A DNA stretch of 64,000 nt from Chaetoderma sp. LZ-2023a (GCA_034401795.1 JAVVLW010002824.1:62001-126000), one strand, 5' to 3'. Numbered from the stretch's first letter, positions 1 through 12,947 are shown. Program-made: numbers and translations. The notes: generated by a model from the sequence alone, not told the origin.

Positions 1-506
1 ATTTAAAAATCATCGTTTAAATGGCTAATGCTTGTTCCGAATGCACATTCACCTATTTCACGCTGCTTTACATATCACAGCCCTATCAGAAAATAATTTT
101 TGACTAAAATTTGACATCATGAACCCTGCCCCATGACATCCGTTTGCGGGGAGCGGTTACCCAACCCTACTCCCTCTTCGGAAGGGGGCGGTGGTGTTTA
201 GTGATATGCTCCAATCAGCTGTGTGTTGTCCTCTAAGGTTCTGGCCTCTAGTGTTCCCAGGGAATGGTGAAAAGCCTCCAGAAATTAATAAATAAATAAA
301 GTTGCATGGTTTCAGAAGGTGTTCACTTTCAGTGCATCCGTGCACCTGCCACAAACAGCCCACCCCGCCAGACTGATGCGTCATCCCCACTAGGGACAGG
401 TGGGCAGGGCGAGTTTAGGACATTTGTTTCCATAGCTCACGATAAAGCAGATCTTTTATAGTTAGGGTTTGAAAATGTTTGACCCAGTTTGCAGCCTCGC
501 AAAATT
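1..506. other. Non-coding flank left of the Ty3/Gypsy fossil
   Basis: I see no supportable gene here. The short open frames have no recognisable domain. The stretch is AT-rich at first and then mixed. The right limit is set by the inner end of the left LTR of the neighbouring element. The missing downstream exons of the phosphatase gene were looked for here and not found. Confidence 0.4.
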
Positions 507-1134
507 TGTAGCTTGACCGCCCTGGCCTCTTCGATCTCTTCCTCATCCAATTCGTGTGAATCAGCCCAATGCTGGTCATCCGCTCTCGGGGTTTGGTGTA
601 AGATGGGACCAGGGGTGATCGGGTTGTACAAAAGCCGATCTTTGGGATTGGCAGAACACTAACATTCACGTGAGGCCGGGCGAGCATTCCCGCCGACGCC
701 AAAAGTTACTGTGTTGCCTCTGCTATTGGAGAAGCCAGTATTATACCTGTACATGGTGGCTTGATGTGTTACTGTAGTTTGAACAGCGCAGCATGGTGTG
801 GTCGGCTCTAATCTAGTATGAGGCTACATGGCAGACTTAGGCCGACGTAAGGTTACTTGATTATGAGTGGCCTAACTCTAGACTAGTTGTGTATCTCGCC
901 AGAGAACCCCAATCCGAATATCATTTCTATAAGAAAACTTGCGAGGGGTAGACCACCCGTGGGTCGACGGTGTGAACATACCCTGGTTTAATATCAACCA
1001 AATATAAGCCTGAAGCGGGCTTAAACGATAGTGAGAAGAATTTCTCATGCGGGCTGCCGTTAAAAGAATTTCTCACCACAGTGGGTGTAGCGGGGAGTTA
1101 AGAAGCAAGATAAGTGCTAGCTCCGAAATATGCA
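507..1134 (-). repeat. 3' LTR of the Ty3/Gypsy fossil
   Basis: This matches the segment at 9409-9894 in blocks: the GAGGCCGGGCGAGCATTCCC block near 671, the GGTTACTTGATTATGAGTGG block near 851, the AAAAGAATTTCTCAC block near 1063 and the CTAGCTCC block near 1118. On the element strand it starts TGCATATTT. It is longer than its partner because of extra sequence at about 560-620 and 705-790. The inner limit near 507 is approximate. Confidence 0.8.
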
Positions 1135-2837
1135 GAAGTGTTTGGTGAATTTTTTAATGTAATATTTAATGTGTATATGGCAGGTTACGTGGAAAGGCAG
1201 GTCAAATTTCCAAGGAAAGTGGCCTAGCCAAATCTTCAAACGAGGGTAGTTTACTAGACACCATGTAGTGAACGGCCCTTGGTAAGGTTCTAAACTAACC
1301 ATTAGTTTTTAGGTCCAGAACACAGAGTTTATGCCTCAGCGCCATATCCTTAGCCTAGCGTTTGAAATATGTAGGGCGCCTTCTAACGGTAGCAGGCTCA
1401 AGCCTCTTTACGCCGACTGCACATAGAATGCTGATGTGATGACAGGGGGTCGAGCTGAAGAGCGACTCACAGCCTGTGTCCAACGCACCAACCACATATA
1501 ACAAGGATGAACACACAAATGTTTTAAAGCACCTATTTATTTAAGATGAAGCCGAAGAAGTGAATAGAAGACTATTGTGACCTTTTCTCTGAAGGCGTGG
1601 AGGACCCGCCCAGCCCTTCCAGCCACAAGAGTGTTACTCTGTTATGCGCGTCCTTTGCCAGCAGTTGATGTGCCGAGATCAAGCCATTTAGACCTGATCC
1701 CTAAGGAGCTAACGTTCATTCTGCGCTAGGTTTAGTGTAAAGGAGAGCACAAGATTCAGTCACTGCTTCAGACCGGTTATATTATTATTTTGCAGTAAAT
1801 TCCTACTTTGGCTTTAAGAAAGATCACAATCTAAAGCTATCAATGAAGATATTGAGGTTATGAGTCATCTCCGTTTTGGTTGGGGCCATCATGAGACCTA
1901 GGCGATTTCAAGGGGTGGCCCAACTAAACTGAAGGAAGGAAGTACAATGTCTAGTATGGCCAAGAATAGCCAGAGGTGAGCAAAATTGAGACTAGCTGTC
2001 ACGCTGGCTGTATCTTTTCGGCGTCATACTCTTTTATAGTATAATACAATGAATGTAATAAACAAACGTGTGAGTGGTCTGCAAACTTAATACCACTTTC
2101 GTATATAGGCAGCGGCCTCGATTTGCTCCTTTCCTAACTAGAGTATCTGAGCTTATACTATGTTAGGGTTTACGCCAAACCTGTGTCTATTTCGGCACAG
2201 GAATGGTCGCTAGGGAAAATATATTGTTATTAAGAATACTTAAGTTTTAGGCGCTATTGAATGTCTGTAATGTAAGTTTCGGTGAGTGTACAATACAATA
2301 AAATAATATGACGATTTAAAATATTGTATACTTTAAAAAGGCACTAGTTGAAATATATCACAGTTAGTAGTTATAAAATGACAATTCTGAGTCACATCCT
2401 TCCTGGGAGGGTGGTGCGGGAAAATCTCACCCACCAGCAGCCAAACAAGAAATCCGACCAGACAGGCCCGAGAGCATCTTGCAGCTCCCAGCCATAACAT
2501 GCATAGGCGAGACACAACACACAATGGAAGGCTGTGGTCCAGAACCGTTCTTTTATAACTACTCAGTTTTAAGATTGATAGCTTTGGTCTAGTCCGACCT
2601 ATGAGCGCATAATTGTCGCAGGCGTATAGATAAAATACTATACACTTAAAGACCCAATCCCTGTTAAATTTCAAAATTTAATATACAGAAGTATATACCG
2701 GCGCTGTTGCGTTGTGTAATCATAGTAATATCGGCAACTGATTAATTCGCTTGATATCGGCTCTATAAATTATTGTTGTCCAGCGCCCGGCGCTGTTAGG
2801 CTTTGTACTTTGAGGCTTCAAGTGGGGGATGGGAGTG

Positions 2838-2854
2838 GGGGCGGGGTGTGGTGT

Positions 2855-2898
<44 letters not shown>

Positions 2899-2912
2899 TG
2901 CGTGCGTGCGTG
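2838..2912. repeat. (GT)n microsatellite
   Basis: A run of GT dinucleotides with impure edges, then a short (GTGC)n run. It lies in the non-coding 3' tail of the Ty3/Gypsy fossil. The open frame across it (VCVCVC) is a microsatellite artefact. Confidence 0.9.
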
Positions 2913-3368
2913 GGGTGGATGGGGTTCGCGGCACACTGGCGCCACTATTTTCGGTGACTGTCTAGACATATTTTTCCTCTCATACAGTTATCCACTAGTG
3001 ACAGGGTGAGTGTGAGGAGTGGTGGAATGTGAGGGTTAAACTTGATGATGATGCAGGATGCGTCCTCTGAGAAATGGTGGTTTGTGGTGTGGGGTATTGG
3101 AATGTGAATTGGTCGGGATTTTGACATTGCCGAGTTTCTATTTTCTCATATTCGGTATAACATGGCGAGGATCCATTTGATCCTTTTACACATGCGCTGC
3201 TGATTACCCATATCGAAGCAGCTGAGACAGAGTGACTTGGGTTTGCTTCTGCATCGGCTTGGAGCGACTCGATTATCATCATAACAACGAGAATATTAGT
3301 GGAATGAATAAAAGAAGGTAGAACAAGCTTTTCACCCTTCTCCTTGGACAATAACAACATATAGGTCT

Positions 3369-4840
3369 TCAGTTATCATCCCCTTCATCAACCGTTGAAC
3401 AGGTCAACTCCTGGCTTGGTAGGAGAGAGGCCGAAGAAACATCAGCATGCAGGTGGTTAATTTTAGGTATACTGGTTTCCGCAGGAACAGTGGTCTGGTT
3501 GCTTGTGTCTGGTAGCATACCAGGCCGGAGCTCAGGAACTGGGTCAGCACCAATGCACGGCTTAAGCCAATCGAAGTGGATGACTGAGGTCAGACCATCC
3601 AGAACAGGGATTTGGTAGGTTATATCAGACTTCTTACCTACTACCATGTAGGGACCTTTCCACTGGTAGCTTAGTTTACTTGGTACATTTGAAAGATCCA
3701 TAGTATCGTGAACCGATACCATTCGTCTGGCCTCATAGGGATTTCCATGTACTCGGCGGGCATGCCACGTTTTCTGAGACCGATGTACAGTGGGAAAGGT
3801 GACTCTCATGAGTTCTTGGACCTGTTCTATACTTTGCCACATGAGTTCTATGTAGAGGGATTGCGATTTTATTTCACCAAGGCCTCTGGACATGGCCCGG
3901 CCCAGCGGCAAGGTCAATTCGTGCTCCAACATGAGATTAGCAGTGGTGTAACCATGGATAAACTCGATTGCAGTGTGATATGCCAGAAGTAAATATGGGA
4001 GCCGAAGGTCTCAGACCCGGCAATCAAGGTGTGTTTCCTTATTTAATCTAATAGCAATAGTACAGTTAAACCGTTCCATCATGCCGTCACCATATGAACG
4101 ATACAGCATAGTACGCGTTTTGACTATAGCAAACAATTTGCAGAGCACAGTGATCAAATGACTCTCAAAATTGGTAACTTGGCTGGAGTCTAGTTCATAA
4201 GGCATGCCGAAATGGCAGAAAACATTGCTAGCTAGGACATCCGCCACAGTGGCTGTCTCTTTGTCCGGCAAAGCAAATGCTTCTACCCACTTCATAAAGT
4301 AGGCCTGGAGTATGAGGAAATATTTATTGCCCTCATCCATCGTATTTAAGGGACCGCGCATATCTATAGCCACGAGTTCCCATGGTCCGCCTACGATTTT
4401 GGTTAGTAATGGCATGAGGTCTGGCTAACAGATAGGCGCTGATAGGGCATGCATTTGACCACCCATGCATTTACGCTATCATGTGTATTGATCCAATGGA
4501 AATGGACCTTAATCCTTTCAGTGGTAGGTTCTATGGCCAGATGCCCTTCATTGTCATGGAGTTGTTCTAGTCTTGGAGTGCGAAAGCATTCAGGGACAAT
4601 GAGGCCATCATTGACATAAAGAATGTTATTGCACATACGGATAATAGTAATATTTAACCAAAGAGGATAAGGCACTAATGGATTCCCTTGGAGGGCGCAC
4701 CCCTCCTTGATCCACATGTATATGTATTGTGTATGTCTATCCGTTTGATGGACGTGAATGAGCTTTCCCACCATCCAGTTCTCCCACTGGAGTTCTGGGA
4801 AGGTGGGAAACGACGCAGTGTCGTGTGTTATGATAGCCAC
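3369..4840 (-). pseudogene. Integrase region of the Ty3/Gypsy fossil
   Basis: Open pieces on the minus strand hold an HHCC-like zinc-binding start (about 4450-4600), a core domain with GPWELVAIDMRGPL near 4350-4400 and a later MERFN motif (about 4060-4080), and a C-terminal GPY/F-type module (WKGPYMVVGKK, about 3620-3665) followed by a V-H-F-DWLKP segment. The GPY/F module is typical of Ty3/Gypsy integrases. Domain content supports the family call. The region is broken and no function is claimed. Confidence 0.85.
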
Positions 4841-4899
4841 TTCAGCGTCCTCTTTGACTCATATTTGGCTCAGGTCATCAGTGTTTCCATGCAGTGTGC

Positions 4900-5930
4900 C
4901 GGGCTGATGTGTGACTGAAGTTATATCACTATCTGGCCTTCATGATTCTTTATATTTCTGAGCCAGCGTTGTGAGGCGTGGTCGGTATGAAGGGTAAACA
5001 GTCTTCCATACAGAAAGTGTTTGTAATACTTTGTAAAGTATACTGCGGCTAATAATTCCCGTTTTCGTATGGCGTACCATCTCACAGTCTTACCTCTGTT
5101 CCATCTTCGCCAACCTGGAATAGAACAGCGCCAATGGCAAAAGCACAGGCCTGGAGTCCATGTCGAGAATGAAATCGAGGCCTGGGTTTGGATGTGCGAG
5201 AATGGGTACAGATATTAATTTTGCTTTTAATGCATTGAAAGCTTCCTCACACTCACCCATCAATTCAAATGTTCAGTCTTTTTCCGTGATTTTAAATGAT
5301 GGTGCAGCAGTTTCACTAAAGTGGCGGATGTAGCATTGCTAATACCGCTAAGAGTGTCTGTTTCAGTGGCAGGGGCTTTCCATTCGGCGACTGCTCAAAT
5401 CTTCACGGGTTGAGTAGCCACGTCTTCCATTCATACCACATGACTCAGAAATTCAACCATGTTCCTAAAGAAATGGCACTTTTTCAGCTTCAGTTTAAAG
5501 TTTTTGAAGCGTTCGCCAAAGCTTGATCAAAAGTGGGGCCAAATACTATAACGTCGTCTAAATAACATAGGCAGAGTCTACACAGCACCTGTTCCATCAG
5601 GGGCTCAAATGTTCCAATGGCATTATAGAGGCTATAGGGTATTTTACAGAATTGAAATAGGCCGTCACGTCATGTGAATGCCATTTTCTCATGATCGGCC
5701 CCCTCCATGCCCACTTGCCAATAGCCGCTCGCCATGTCTAGGGTACAGAACAACTTGGCACCGGCCAATAAATTGAGAGCTTGACTGATGCGGGGAAGAG
5801 GGTAGGCATCTTTCGTATTCAGGTTATTGAGGCGACGATAGTCAATACAAAATCGGGACGAGCCATCCTTTTAATTGGCTAGGACTATGGGCCTGCCCAT
5901 GGAGAGGAAGAATGTTCGATGACGTCTGTC
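4900..5930 (-). pseudogene. Reverse transcriptase / RNase H region of the Ty3/Gypsy fossil
   Basis: The minus strand shows the RT signature CIDYRRLNNLNTKDAYPLP near 5800-5860, TLDMASGYWQVGM near 5705-5750, and the catalytic YLDD box near 5550-5580. An RNase H-like start (AIGAVLFQVG) follows near 5100-5140. These blocks are in the order expected for Ty3/Gypsy pol. The region is decayed, and only short open stretches remain, which is why no long frame covers it. Confidence 0.85.
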
Positions 5931-6585
5931 CTAAGCATTTCTGTTACTTGTTGATGGACTTTCTTCATTATGTATGGGGAGACGTCGGACTGGTCGGTTG
6001 TGACTGGTATTGATGGAGTGGCGCACTATGTGAGCCTTGCCGTGGTACAAATCACCTGATGAGAAACTTTCTCTGTATTCACACAGTCGGCATATGCCCT
6101 GTTTATGTTCTCTATTTAGGCCCAGTGTGAGGCCCAGTGTGACACATAAATAGTGATCATGTTGGTGTTCTGGCAGATTGTCGAGTGTATGTGCCGAGTG
6201 TGTGTGGGTGTTTTGCTGGGTTTCCACTGAGATAACCTCCACACTGGCCACAGCTGATGGCTGGTGCCAGTGTGATAGAGTAGGCCATGCCATTGAATAC
6301 CCTAAAAGGTATCTGATCTTTGTTATTGTTAGGATGCGCAGACTAGCGCGTTGAGAGGCAGCCATGTAGTCTGGATCAGGCTCCAGCATAGCCATGTGTG
6401 TAGTGTCATGAATGTGTGGCACAGCGGCCCATAAACTTCTGATGGCCTGGCTCGATTGTAGCAGCACTGGCTAGTATTAGTGCACAAGTCTCATACAATG
6501 AAGACTCCGGTCCTATAGGGATACCGCGCTCATGCAGCTCCAGTTCGTGTTGTCTGCAATTATGGCTTCAACATCACTGAGAAAG

Positions 6586-6850
6586 TCAGCACAAAGAAGG
6601 GCACCATTTTGGATTGAGGTGACGACAACCCTTTGTATGAATTGCATCTCCTCTATTTGTATTATGATGTTTGTAATGCCAGCCACCTGCACATGGGCTC
6701 CAGTGGTGGTTTGTAGGAAAATAGTAGTGGGTTTGAGGCGGGGGCCGTTTATGAGGTGGGATGCTCTCATAACGGCGTATGTTAAGTACTGTGATAGAGG
6801 CGCCGGGGTCAACAGTGGCATTAGTTGGCACACCGCTGAACAAACAGGCA
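6586..6850 (-). pseudogene. Aspartic protease region of the Ty3/Gypsy fossil
   Basis: A minus-strand stretch contains VDPGASITVLN, which matches the D-[ST]-G-A active-site neighbourhood of retroviral-type proteases with a variant second residue. It lies between the gag knuckle and the RT, as expected. It belongs to the fossil element. Confidence 0.65.
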
Positions 6851-7602
6851 CATGTGTAGATTGTTTTGCGAGGAGTAGCAGGAAGAGTTTCAATTTATAC
6901 ATGTGGCGATAGGGTCCTCGATATAGAAAGCCTGTGTTGTAATGGCCTCACTTAACGGAATAGGTGGTTTGGTGAGGAAGGAGCCAATTTGTCTGCACTG
7001 GTGGTTGTTTTGTATGGGAGCAGACGTAACAGTTGGTGAGGATGTGGTTGTCAATGTGGCTGGTGTAGCAGATGAGGCATGTGCAGTGGGTGTAGTAGGG
7101 CATTCAGCCTCATGCTGAAGAGCACAAGGACAGATGGCACATAGTTTAGCCCATTTTCGGCAAACCTCATGTTACCTGTGGGCGACGTGTGATAGAAACA
7201 TCCCTGAGGGTGCTTTCCATTATTACGTCAATGCTGGCAGTGTTTAATCCAGGCTGCTTGTTGAAGGGACATCAGAGGTGCTGACCAATAGAAGCTGCAG
7301 AGGGTTTTGCAGCATAGCGGCTGGACGTGGCGCCAGTATAAATGTAGGTTCAGTGGAAGCAGTGGCGCCTACCACTGCAGTCTTGCATAGAAAAGACGAG
7401 GAAGCAAAGGAACCAACCTCAGCATAGGTAACCTGAGCTGTTGTAGAGGACGTCGCCGATACTTTCAGCACAGTGAATGACACAGGCGTTGGTGTAATGG
7501 AAACTGTTTGCGTAGAAGTGTTATTAGTAGGGGCCTGGGAGGCCGAGCTTGAGCAGAGACGAGGGGAAGGACATCGAGTTAACTCTTCGTTCGATACCCA
7601 TG

Positions 7603-9304
7603 CTAGTTTAATAGACCCTCGTCAGGCTTAGGTGTGGTTTGGCAAAGTGCCGAGTTATTGGAGGGGTGCCGCTTAGAGCATTTTCCTCTCCAATGGTCAG
7701 ATTGACCACACTCATAGCATGTGCCAGGGTTGTGGTTCCTACTGGTACTTTGAAGCACGACCATGGCGCTCAAATTGGCAAGGACGTAGGTAAGAGAGGC
7801 CATCTGGACCGTTATCTCCTCAAACGTTTTGTTAGCGTTTTGTCTGTGGTTGTTGTTGTTATTCGTGTGTCCGGGGCCATTATTAGCAGGTTGCTTATCC
7901 CTTTGGCCCCGTCCTCTGCCCTTTTGTGGATGGTTTTGGTTATTCAGTGTGGTATGTGTTATATTTTCTGTGGGTATTAGTGCTGTTGGATCATCCATGT
8001 GTAATTGGTTGTGTGTATATTCCACGTGATTCATGGGGTGGCTTTGCGCCGCATATTCTTCTCCCGCTCCTGAAAGTTTTCTATATGGATGGCTGTTGCT
8101 GTTACTGCTTTAAGACTGTTATGTTCCATTAGAAACAGTTTTTCTTTCAGGGCCAGTTCGGCACTTAATGCATCGATGAACGTATCTAATTGTAGATGTG
8201 TGACACCTCGATGTTCATTTTAGGATATGCCCATGTTAATTATTGGCATATTCAGCTAGCCAAATCTGGTACGGTTTCATTTGGTTCGTGCCAGAGGTTG
8301 TTAAATTAAAGATGACTGGTTTCACCTAGTGCGGTGTCCCCAAATCGTTTGGATAGGCCGCTTTCTAAAATCAGATAGGTGTGAGTGGTTACTGAGCCGA
8401 GATCAGCTAGAACTTGCAGCACCTTACCTGACAGTTTTGCGGCCAGGTATTCACCCATCTTCTGGTCAGTCCACAGATGTGTACGAGAAATGATCTAGAA
8501 TTGGCACTGGCGGTTTTCTCATCACCCTCGCCACTGAATTCAGAGCGGAAGATAATTCGGCTACCATCAAGGGATTGGCTGCTTTGCGAACACACAAAGG
8601 GGAACAGAGGCTGGTACTGGTGTGAAGGCCGATGGTGGTGGAATGTATTGAGGTAGATCAGGCTGTGCTGGGCCTCCCGATTTATAGTATTCCTGTGGGT
8701 GGTGGTGTATGGCCTGTTGCGCAGCATGACGGAGAGTATGGTGTTGAGGCAGGCACCTCATAAGGAGGCTCCGGCATCTTAGGGCGTGGTAACTTGGGCA
8801 CCCAGTTTAAGGCACACCCTCTGTGTGGTGGTGAAGCTAGTGTGGAAGGAGGAGGGTGTGTGTTTGGTGGATGGTATGGTGGCACAAAACCATGTGGTGC
8901 ATATTGGGGTCATGCTGATGCTGCTGGCCGATTGTACCGAGGTAGCAGCGACTCAGAGGTGCGGCGAGGTACGGACGAGGAAGTGTATCCTGGTGGTGAA
9001 TAATGCTGAACATACTGGCTATGATAATAATCTGTTGGCGGCTGTGGCCACCATGGAATTGGTGACATAATACGGTGCAATGATTGGTATCGTGAGGGAA
9101 TCCTCCTGGCAGGAGGATTGCTACCAAGCTCACAGTCTGGCATAGGAGAGCGCCTACATGTGATGCTTCTGAAATGGTGAGGAATGACATTTCTGCCTCA
9201 AAGGCGTCTATAAAGGCACCTTCGCTGATTGGCATGTAAACATGTCTTCCTTGTTGCATGTAAAGTACAGAATTAGGCTCTTGGTGTGTTACTGAGCACA
9301 CCAT
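7603..9304 (-). pseudogene. Gag region with CCHC zinc knuckle (fossil)
   Basis: A minus-strand stretch at 7603-8034 is rich in Asn, Gln and His and ends in CYECGQSDHWRGKC, a textbook CX2CX4HX4C nucleocapsid knuckle. Upstream (8.4-9.3 kb) are Pro- and His-rich open pieces compatible with the rest of gag. Fossil status as for the whole element. Confidence 0.75.
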
Positions 9305-9388
9305 TCGTATATCCGCATACCGTTCCGAAGGTATGAAGTAGAATAACAGCTGTAATAGCCCAGAATTAGAATGGGTTTGGCATTTTGT

Positions 9389-9406
9389 GCCCTACATCGG
9401 GCGCCA
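9389..9406 (-). other. Primer-binding-site-like motif of the Ty3/Gypsy fossil
   Basis: Directly inside the right LTR the element strand reads TGGCGCCCGATGTAGGGC. TGGCGCC is the classic start of a PBS complementary to a tRNA 3' end. Its position, two bases from the LTR edge, fixes the right copy as the 5' LTR. Confidence 0.7.
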
Positions 9407-9408
9407 GT

Positions 9409-9894
9409 TGTAGCTTCGCCACCACGCCATCCATTAATCTCTTTCAGATGCGATTCATAGTGTTGTGTAAAAGCTGATCTATGGGATCCATGGAATGATA
9501 ATATCCCAGTGAGGCCGGGCGAGCATTCCCGCCAATGATGAAAATTCCAGCATGGTGTGGCTGGCCCTGATATAGTATGAGGATACGTGGCAGACTTAAG
9601 CCGGCGTAAGGTTACTTGATTATGAGTGGCATAGCTCTAGGCTAGCTGCGTATCTCGTCAGAGAACACCTATCCGAATATTATATCTAAGAACTAAGTAA
9701 AACTTGTGAGAGGTAGACTTCGTGTGAGTCGATGGTGCGAGCGTACACGGGTTTAGTATAAACCAAATACAAGCATCAAGTGGGGGAAAACTGTAGCAGA
9801 GGAATGCTTTGTGTGGGCTGCTGCCAAAAGAATTTCTCACAATGCCGTAGCAGGGAGTTAAGATGGTAAATAAGTCCTAGCTCCAAAATACACA
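9409..9894 (-). repeat. 5' LTR of the Ty3/Gypsy fossil
   Basis: Partner of the LTR at 507-1134, about 486 bp. On the element strand it begins TGTGTATTTTGG and ends CTACA just before the primer-binding site. It shares blocks with the left copy but differs at many scattered positions and by indels, so both are old. Confidence 0.82.
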
Positions 9895-9904
9895 GACATT
9901 TTTT

Positions 9905-10345
9905 AATGGTTCAGGCGGTTTCAGGATGGCTGCCAGCGGCTTCGGAGCAGTTACAGTCCATGGCTGGCGTTTTGAGACGGTTCGGACGGTTCAGACAGTC
10001 TCGAGACGGCCGCTAGCGGTTTTGGGACAGCCGCTACTCTTGGCTTCTCTTTTGGAGCAGCAGCAGCAGCTGTGGGTGTCGGCTGTTTCGAAGCAGCTGT
10101 CTTCGGTTGAAGCTGTTTTGAAATTGCTGGCGTCTGTTTTGAAGCTGTTTAAACTGTTTTGAAGCTTGCGACTATGGATAGCAATTGTTTTAAAAAGGCT
10201 AGCAGCCGTCTCGAGACTGTTTGAACTGCGTTGAAGCGGCAGCTATGGGCAACATCCGTTCTGAAACTGCTGGCGGCTGTTTTGAAACTGTTTGACCTGT
10301 TTCGCAGTTGTTTTGCAGCTGTTCGGAAACCGCTAATTCCTCTAC
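9905..10345. repeat. Degenerate minisatellite-like region
   Basis: Imperfect repetition of blocks resembling GGCTGTTTTGAAACTGTTTG and its variants (TTCGAAGCTGTTTT, CTCGAGACGG, GACGGTTCGGACGGTTCAG). Units are too diverged to give a clean period. It directly abuts the 5' LTR of the Ty3/Gypsy fossil. A small open frame here (9926-10162) simply follows the repeat. Confidence 0.6.
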
Positions 10346-12424
10346 TACTATACTTGACCCCTCCAATGAATACATCTAATCTTCGATCATTCCATTGAGT
10401 GGTATTCTTTCGACTTTTCTCTTGTATTTCATGTTAATTGTTTTAAATGATACTCAATCCATGTGCGTACTTTGCCAAATAGTGTGTTTTTAGTGACTAG
10501 TTGTTCTCTATGCTGGAATTATCAGCACAGTAAGTGATAGTGTAGTTTAAATTTCAGTCTGAGGAAGATGATCTGACTAAGTTTTCCCTATTTTCGGCTC
10601 TCTGATTTGCGGGTAATATCTTAAACCTTCAATATATTTGTTGTTGGTTGGTCAACGAGTGTGCCTGTGAAAGACTAACTACAACTGCCCAATAAAGAGT
10701 TCCTTTTTTAATGGTTTGTAGGGTCCAGTGGGCCGGTCTGTGTGTTGGGAGATTCATTAAGTATCTCCTCCGTTAGTAATTTGTCAGCATGCAGATGTTA
10801 TCATGGATTGGATACCAATTTGTGCTCTGTATTGATCTTCTGTACTCTGCCGCTGCAAATGTCCCTGTTTTGCAATCTTTGGTATGGTTTGCTTCTTGAA
10901 TCCAACTGATGATCTGCTATCGGCTTGTACTGTTTTACAGTGTTATACCGCTCTTGTTGTGCAGTTTGAGGACACATAGCCGAAAGACATGTCGGTAGCA
11001 GGTACTCTCCGTTGGTTTAGTTTCTACGTTTAAATTTGATGTGTACTAAATTATTAATGCCAGAATGGAAAATCCATGCATTTTGTTCCTATTCAGCATT
11101 AAACCTGGACTTCTGGCTCTCTAGTGTGTATCTGTATGAAAGTCTTAGCATTGTTGGTACCCGTTGTTGATCATCTGCTGCCCGACAATCCTTTAATTTG
11201 GCATCGAGCCAGGCATAGGCGAGGCTTGGGACATTTTTGATTTGGAAAATGTTGACCGAAATTTTAGTCGCGATTTTACGATATATATTGGGTCTTACCA
11301 ATGCGACTATCGAAGTGTTGCTGCCATCTAACACCATGTTTGGACGATAGCGTAAGTCTTGCAATATTACATAGCATTAAATCCTGGTTAATATGCGTTC
11401 ATGATAATCGAATACTAACTAAATATTGAGCGAAATTCCGAAAGAAAACATTATATTGTTAACCTATGCATGTAGTAGAGATGAAATATAATGTCTTGAA
11501 TTGAATTATAAAAAGATAATTGTAAATAAACTAACTGTGTAATCCTTTCAACAATTTAGTCGACTGTTTAACCCGAAGCAGTTGCTACATCAAGTAACAG
11601 CACTTCCGTAAAATTAGGTTCAAAATTGTCAACATACCGTTTGTCACAATCTGAGGACCTTTGACATATTGTTTGTTGTATTGAAATGGTTAGAGCAGAC
11701 AACACACATCGACTCTAATTGGTCAGAATAGTTCACAAGTGCAACAAAATATAGCATCCGTGACCACTGAACATATACAAGCTCCGGTTCTCTCAGCCTA
11801 GTGTGCATGCTAATAGTAGAATTGGCAGCTTTCCTATACAAATGTGTGTGCAATGCGTTAAGAATGGTTATGAGGGATTGAGATTATGCATTGTTAGGCA
11901 AGATGAGTTTGATTGCTATAAGCGGCCAAAATATTGGGTGTGATCTAATGATTATGTGAGCATGTCAGACTGGACGCTTTGTAAGCAAAAGAGTAATCTA
12001 TATGTGATTAGAAGGAACAAAAAACGTGTCAAAGTGGAAGTAGCTATAGTTTTTCCACCTGTGGTCATGTTTAAATTGACAATTGGTATACATTTTTGGT
12101 ATTCATGTTTAAATTGTTGTAACCTGTACAAGTTTTGGATCATCACTGATGCCAACAGATTGAGACCCCTTGTTTATACCAAATTTGGACACTTTTTTCT
12201 CAGTTCTAACCCACCTAGACAGATCACATTAATGGATATGGGTAGACTAGAAATTACCATTCAAAGATGTTGTTGCTATAGCTCTCTACCACTTTCTATA
12301 TGGCATATGCAAATCAATTGAGTTTTCATCCAAACGATATCTTTTATTAGAGGCTTGAATAATAGAGTTTACATATCGGTATCATGATTATGATAGATAT
12401 ATGGGTAGAATTAACATTACTGAC
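10346..12424. other. Non-coding stretch downstream of the last located PTP exon
   Basis: I searched the minus strand for the exon that should follow HC(S), encoding AGVGRTG, and did not see it. There is no other recognisable gene. Short open frames (11089-11364, 11956-12321) have no domain. This is probably intron of the phosphatase gene. Confidence 0.5.
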
Positions 12425-12573
12425 CTGCAGTGTATAATAACAGGACCTGTGGTACTGCTACTGGTTGCTGCTACCTTATCTCGGAAATCAACAAGTGCAG
12501 TTGCATAGTCAGGAGAACCATGGTCAGGCCAAGACATGAAGTGAAACTGCTTGATCAAACGCTTATCTGGAGA
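12425..12573 (-). CDS. RPTP exon: WPD loop to catalytic Cys
   Basis: 149 bp, phase 0 to 2. It opens [19 protein letters not shown] and ends PVIIHC plus AG of a split Ser codon. WPD carries the general-acid Asp; HC begins the P-loop HCSAGVGRTG. Acceptor TTTAG and donor GTCAGT are seen. An internal CCAG six bases in would break the phase, which decides the acceptor. The next exon (AGVGRTG) was not found. Confidence 0.92.
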
Positions 12574-12799
12574 CTAAAGTTGTACACAATGTTTTAGTCA
12601 TAAGTAATCTTCTACTTCTTTTCCACCATCAACTCCTCCTCTTCCTCCTCGTCCTCCCCCTCCTACTCTTCCCCCCTCTCCTTCTCCCGCTGCTGCCGCT
12701 ACTGCAACAGCAAGTAGTACTACTACAACTACTACTACTACTTCCTCTACCACTACTACTACAACTACTACTACTACTTCCTCTACCACTACTACTACA

Positions 12800-12836
<37 letters not shown>

Positions 12837-12856
12837 CTACTACTACTACTACTACT

Positions 12857-12902
<46 letters not shown>

Positions 12903-12903
12903 G

Positions 12904-12947
<44 letters not shown>

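Larger units (their letters stand above)
507..9894 (-). mobile_element. Broken Ty3/Gypsy LTR retrotransposon (fossil)
   Basis: A near full-length but heavily decayed element read on the minus strand. From 5' to 3' it shows an LTR (9409-9894), a primer-binding-site-like motif (9389-9406), a gag region with a CCHC knuckle (about 7.6-9.3 kb), protease (about 6.6-6.85 kb), reverse transcriptase and RNase H (about 4.9-5.93 kb), integrase with a GPY-type C-terminus (3.37-4.84 kb), a 2.2-kb tail without recognisable coding, and a second LTR (507-1134). The order protease-RT-RNase H-integrase is that of Ty3/Gypsy. The two LTRs are visibly diverged and carry different indels, so the insertion is old. 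The frame is interrupted many times, so the copy is dead. No clear target-site duplication was seen. It lies beyond the 3'-most phosphatase exon found, so it may sit in a downstream intron of that gene. Confidence 0.88.

Noticed and set aside
11089-11364. 91-aa minus-strand frame as the missing AGVGRTG exon
   Set aside because: No H-C, G-x-G-R-T-G or Q-T-x-x-Q-Y motif and no acceptor in the required phase.
12425-12566. Acceptor CCAG at 12567-12568 for the WPD exon
   Set aside because: It would need a phase that the upstream exon does not supply; TTTAG six bases earlier restores phase 0 and adds a fitting S-P-D start.
12598-12789. Val/Glu-rich minus-strand frame
   Set aside because: Translation of the ACT/CTC microsatellite in a short phosphatase intron.
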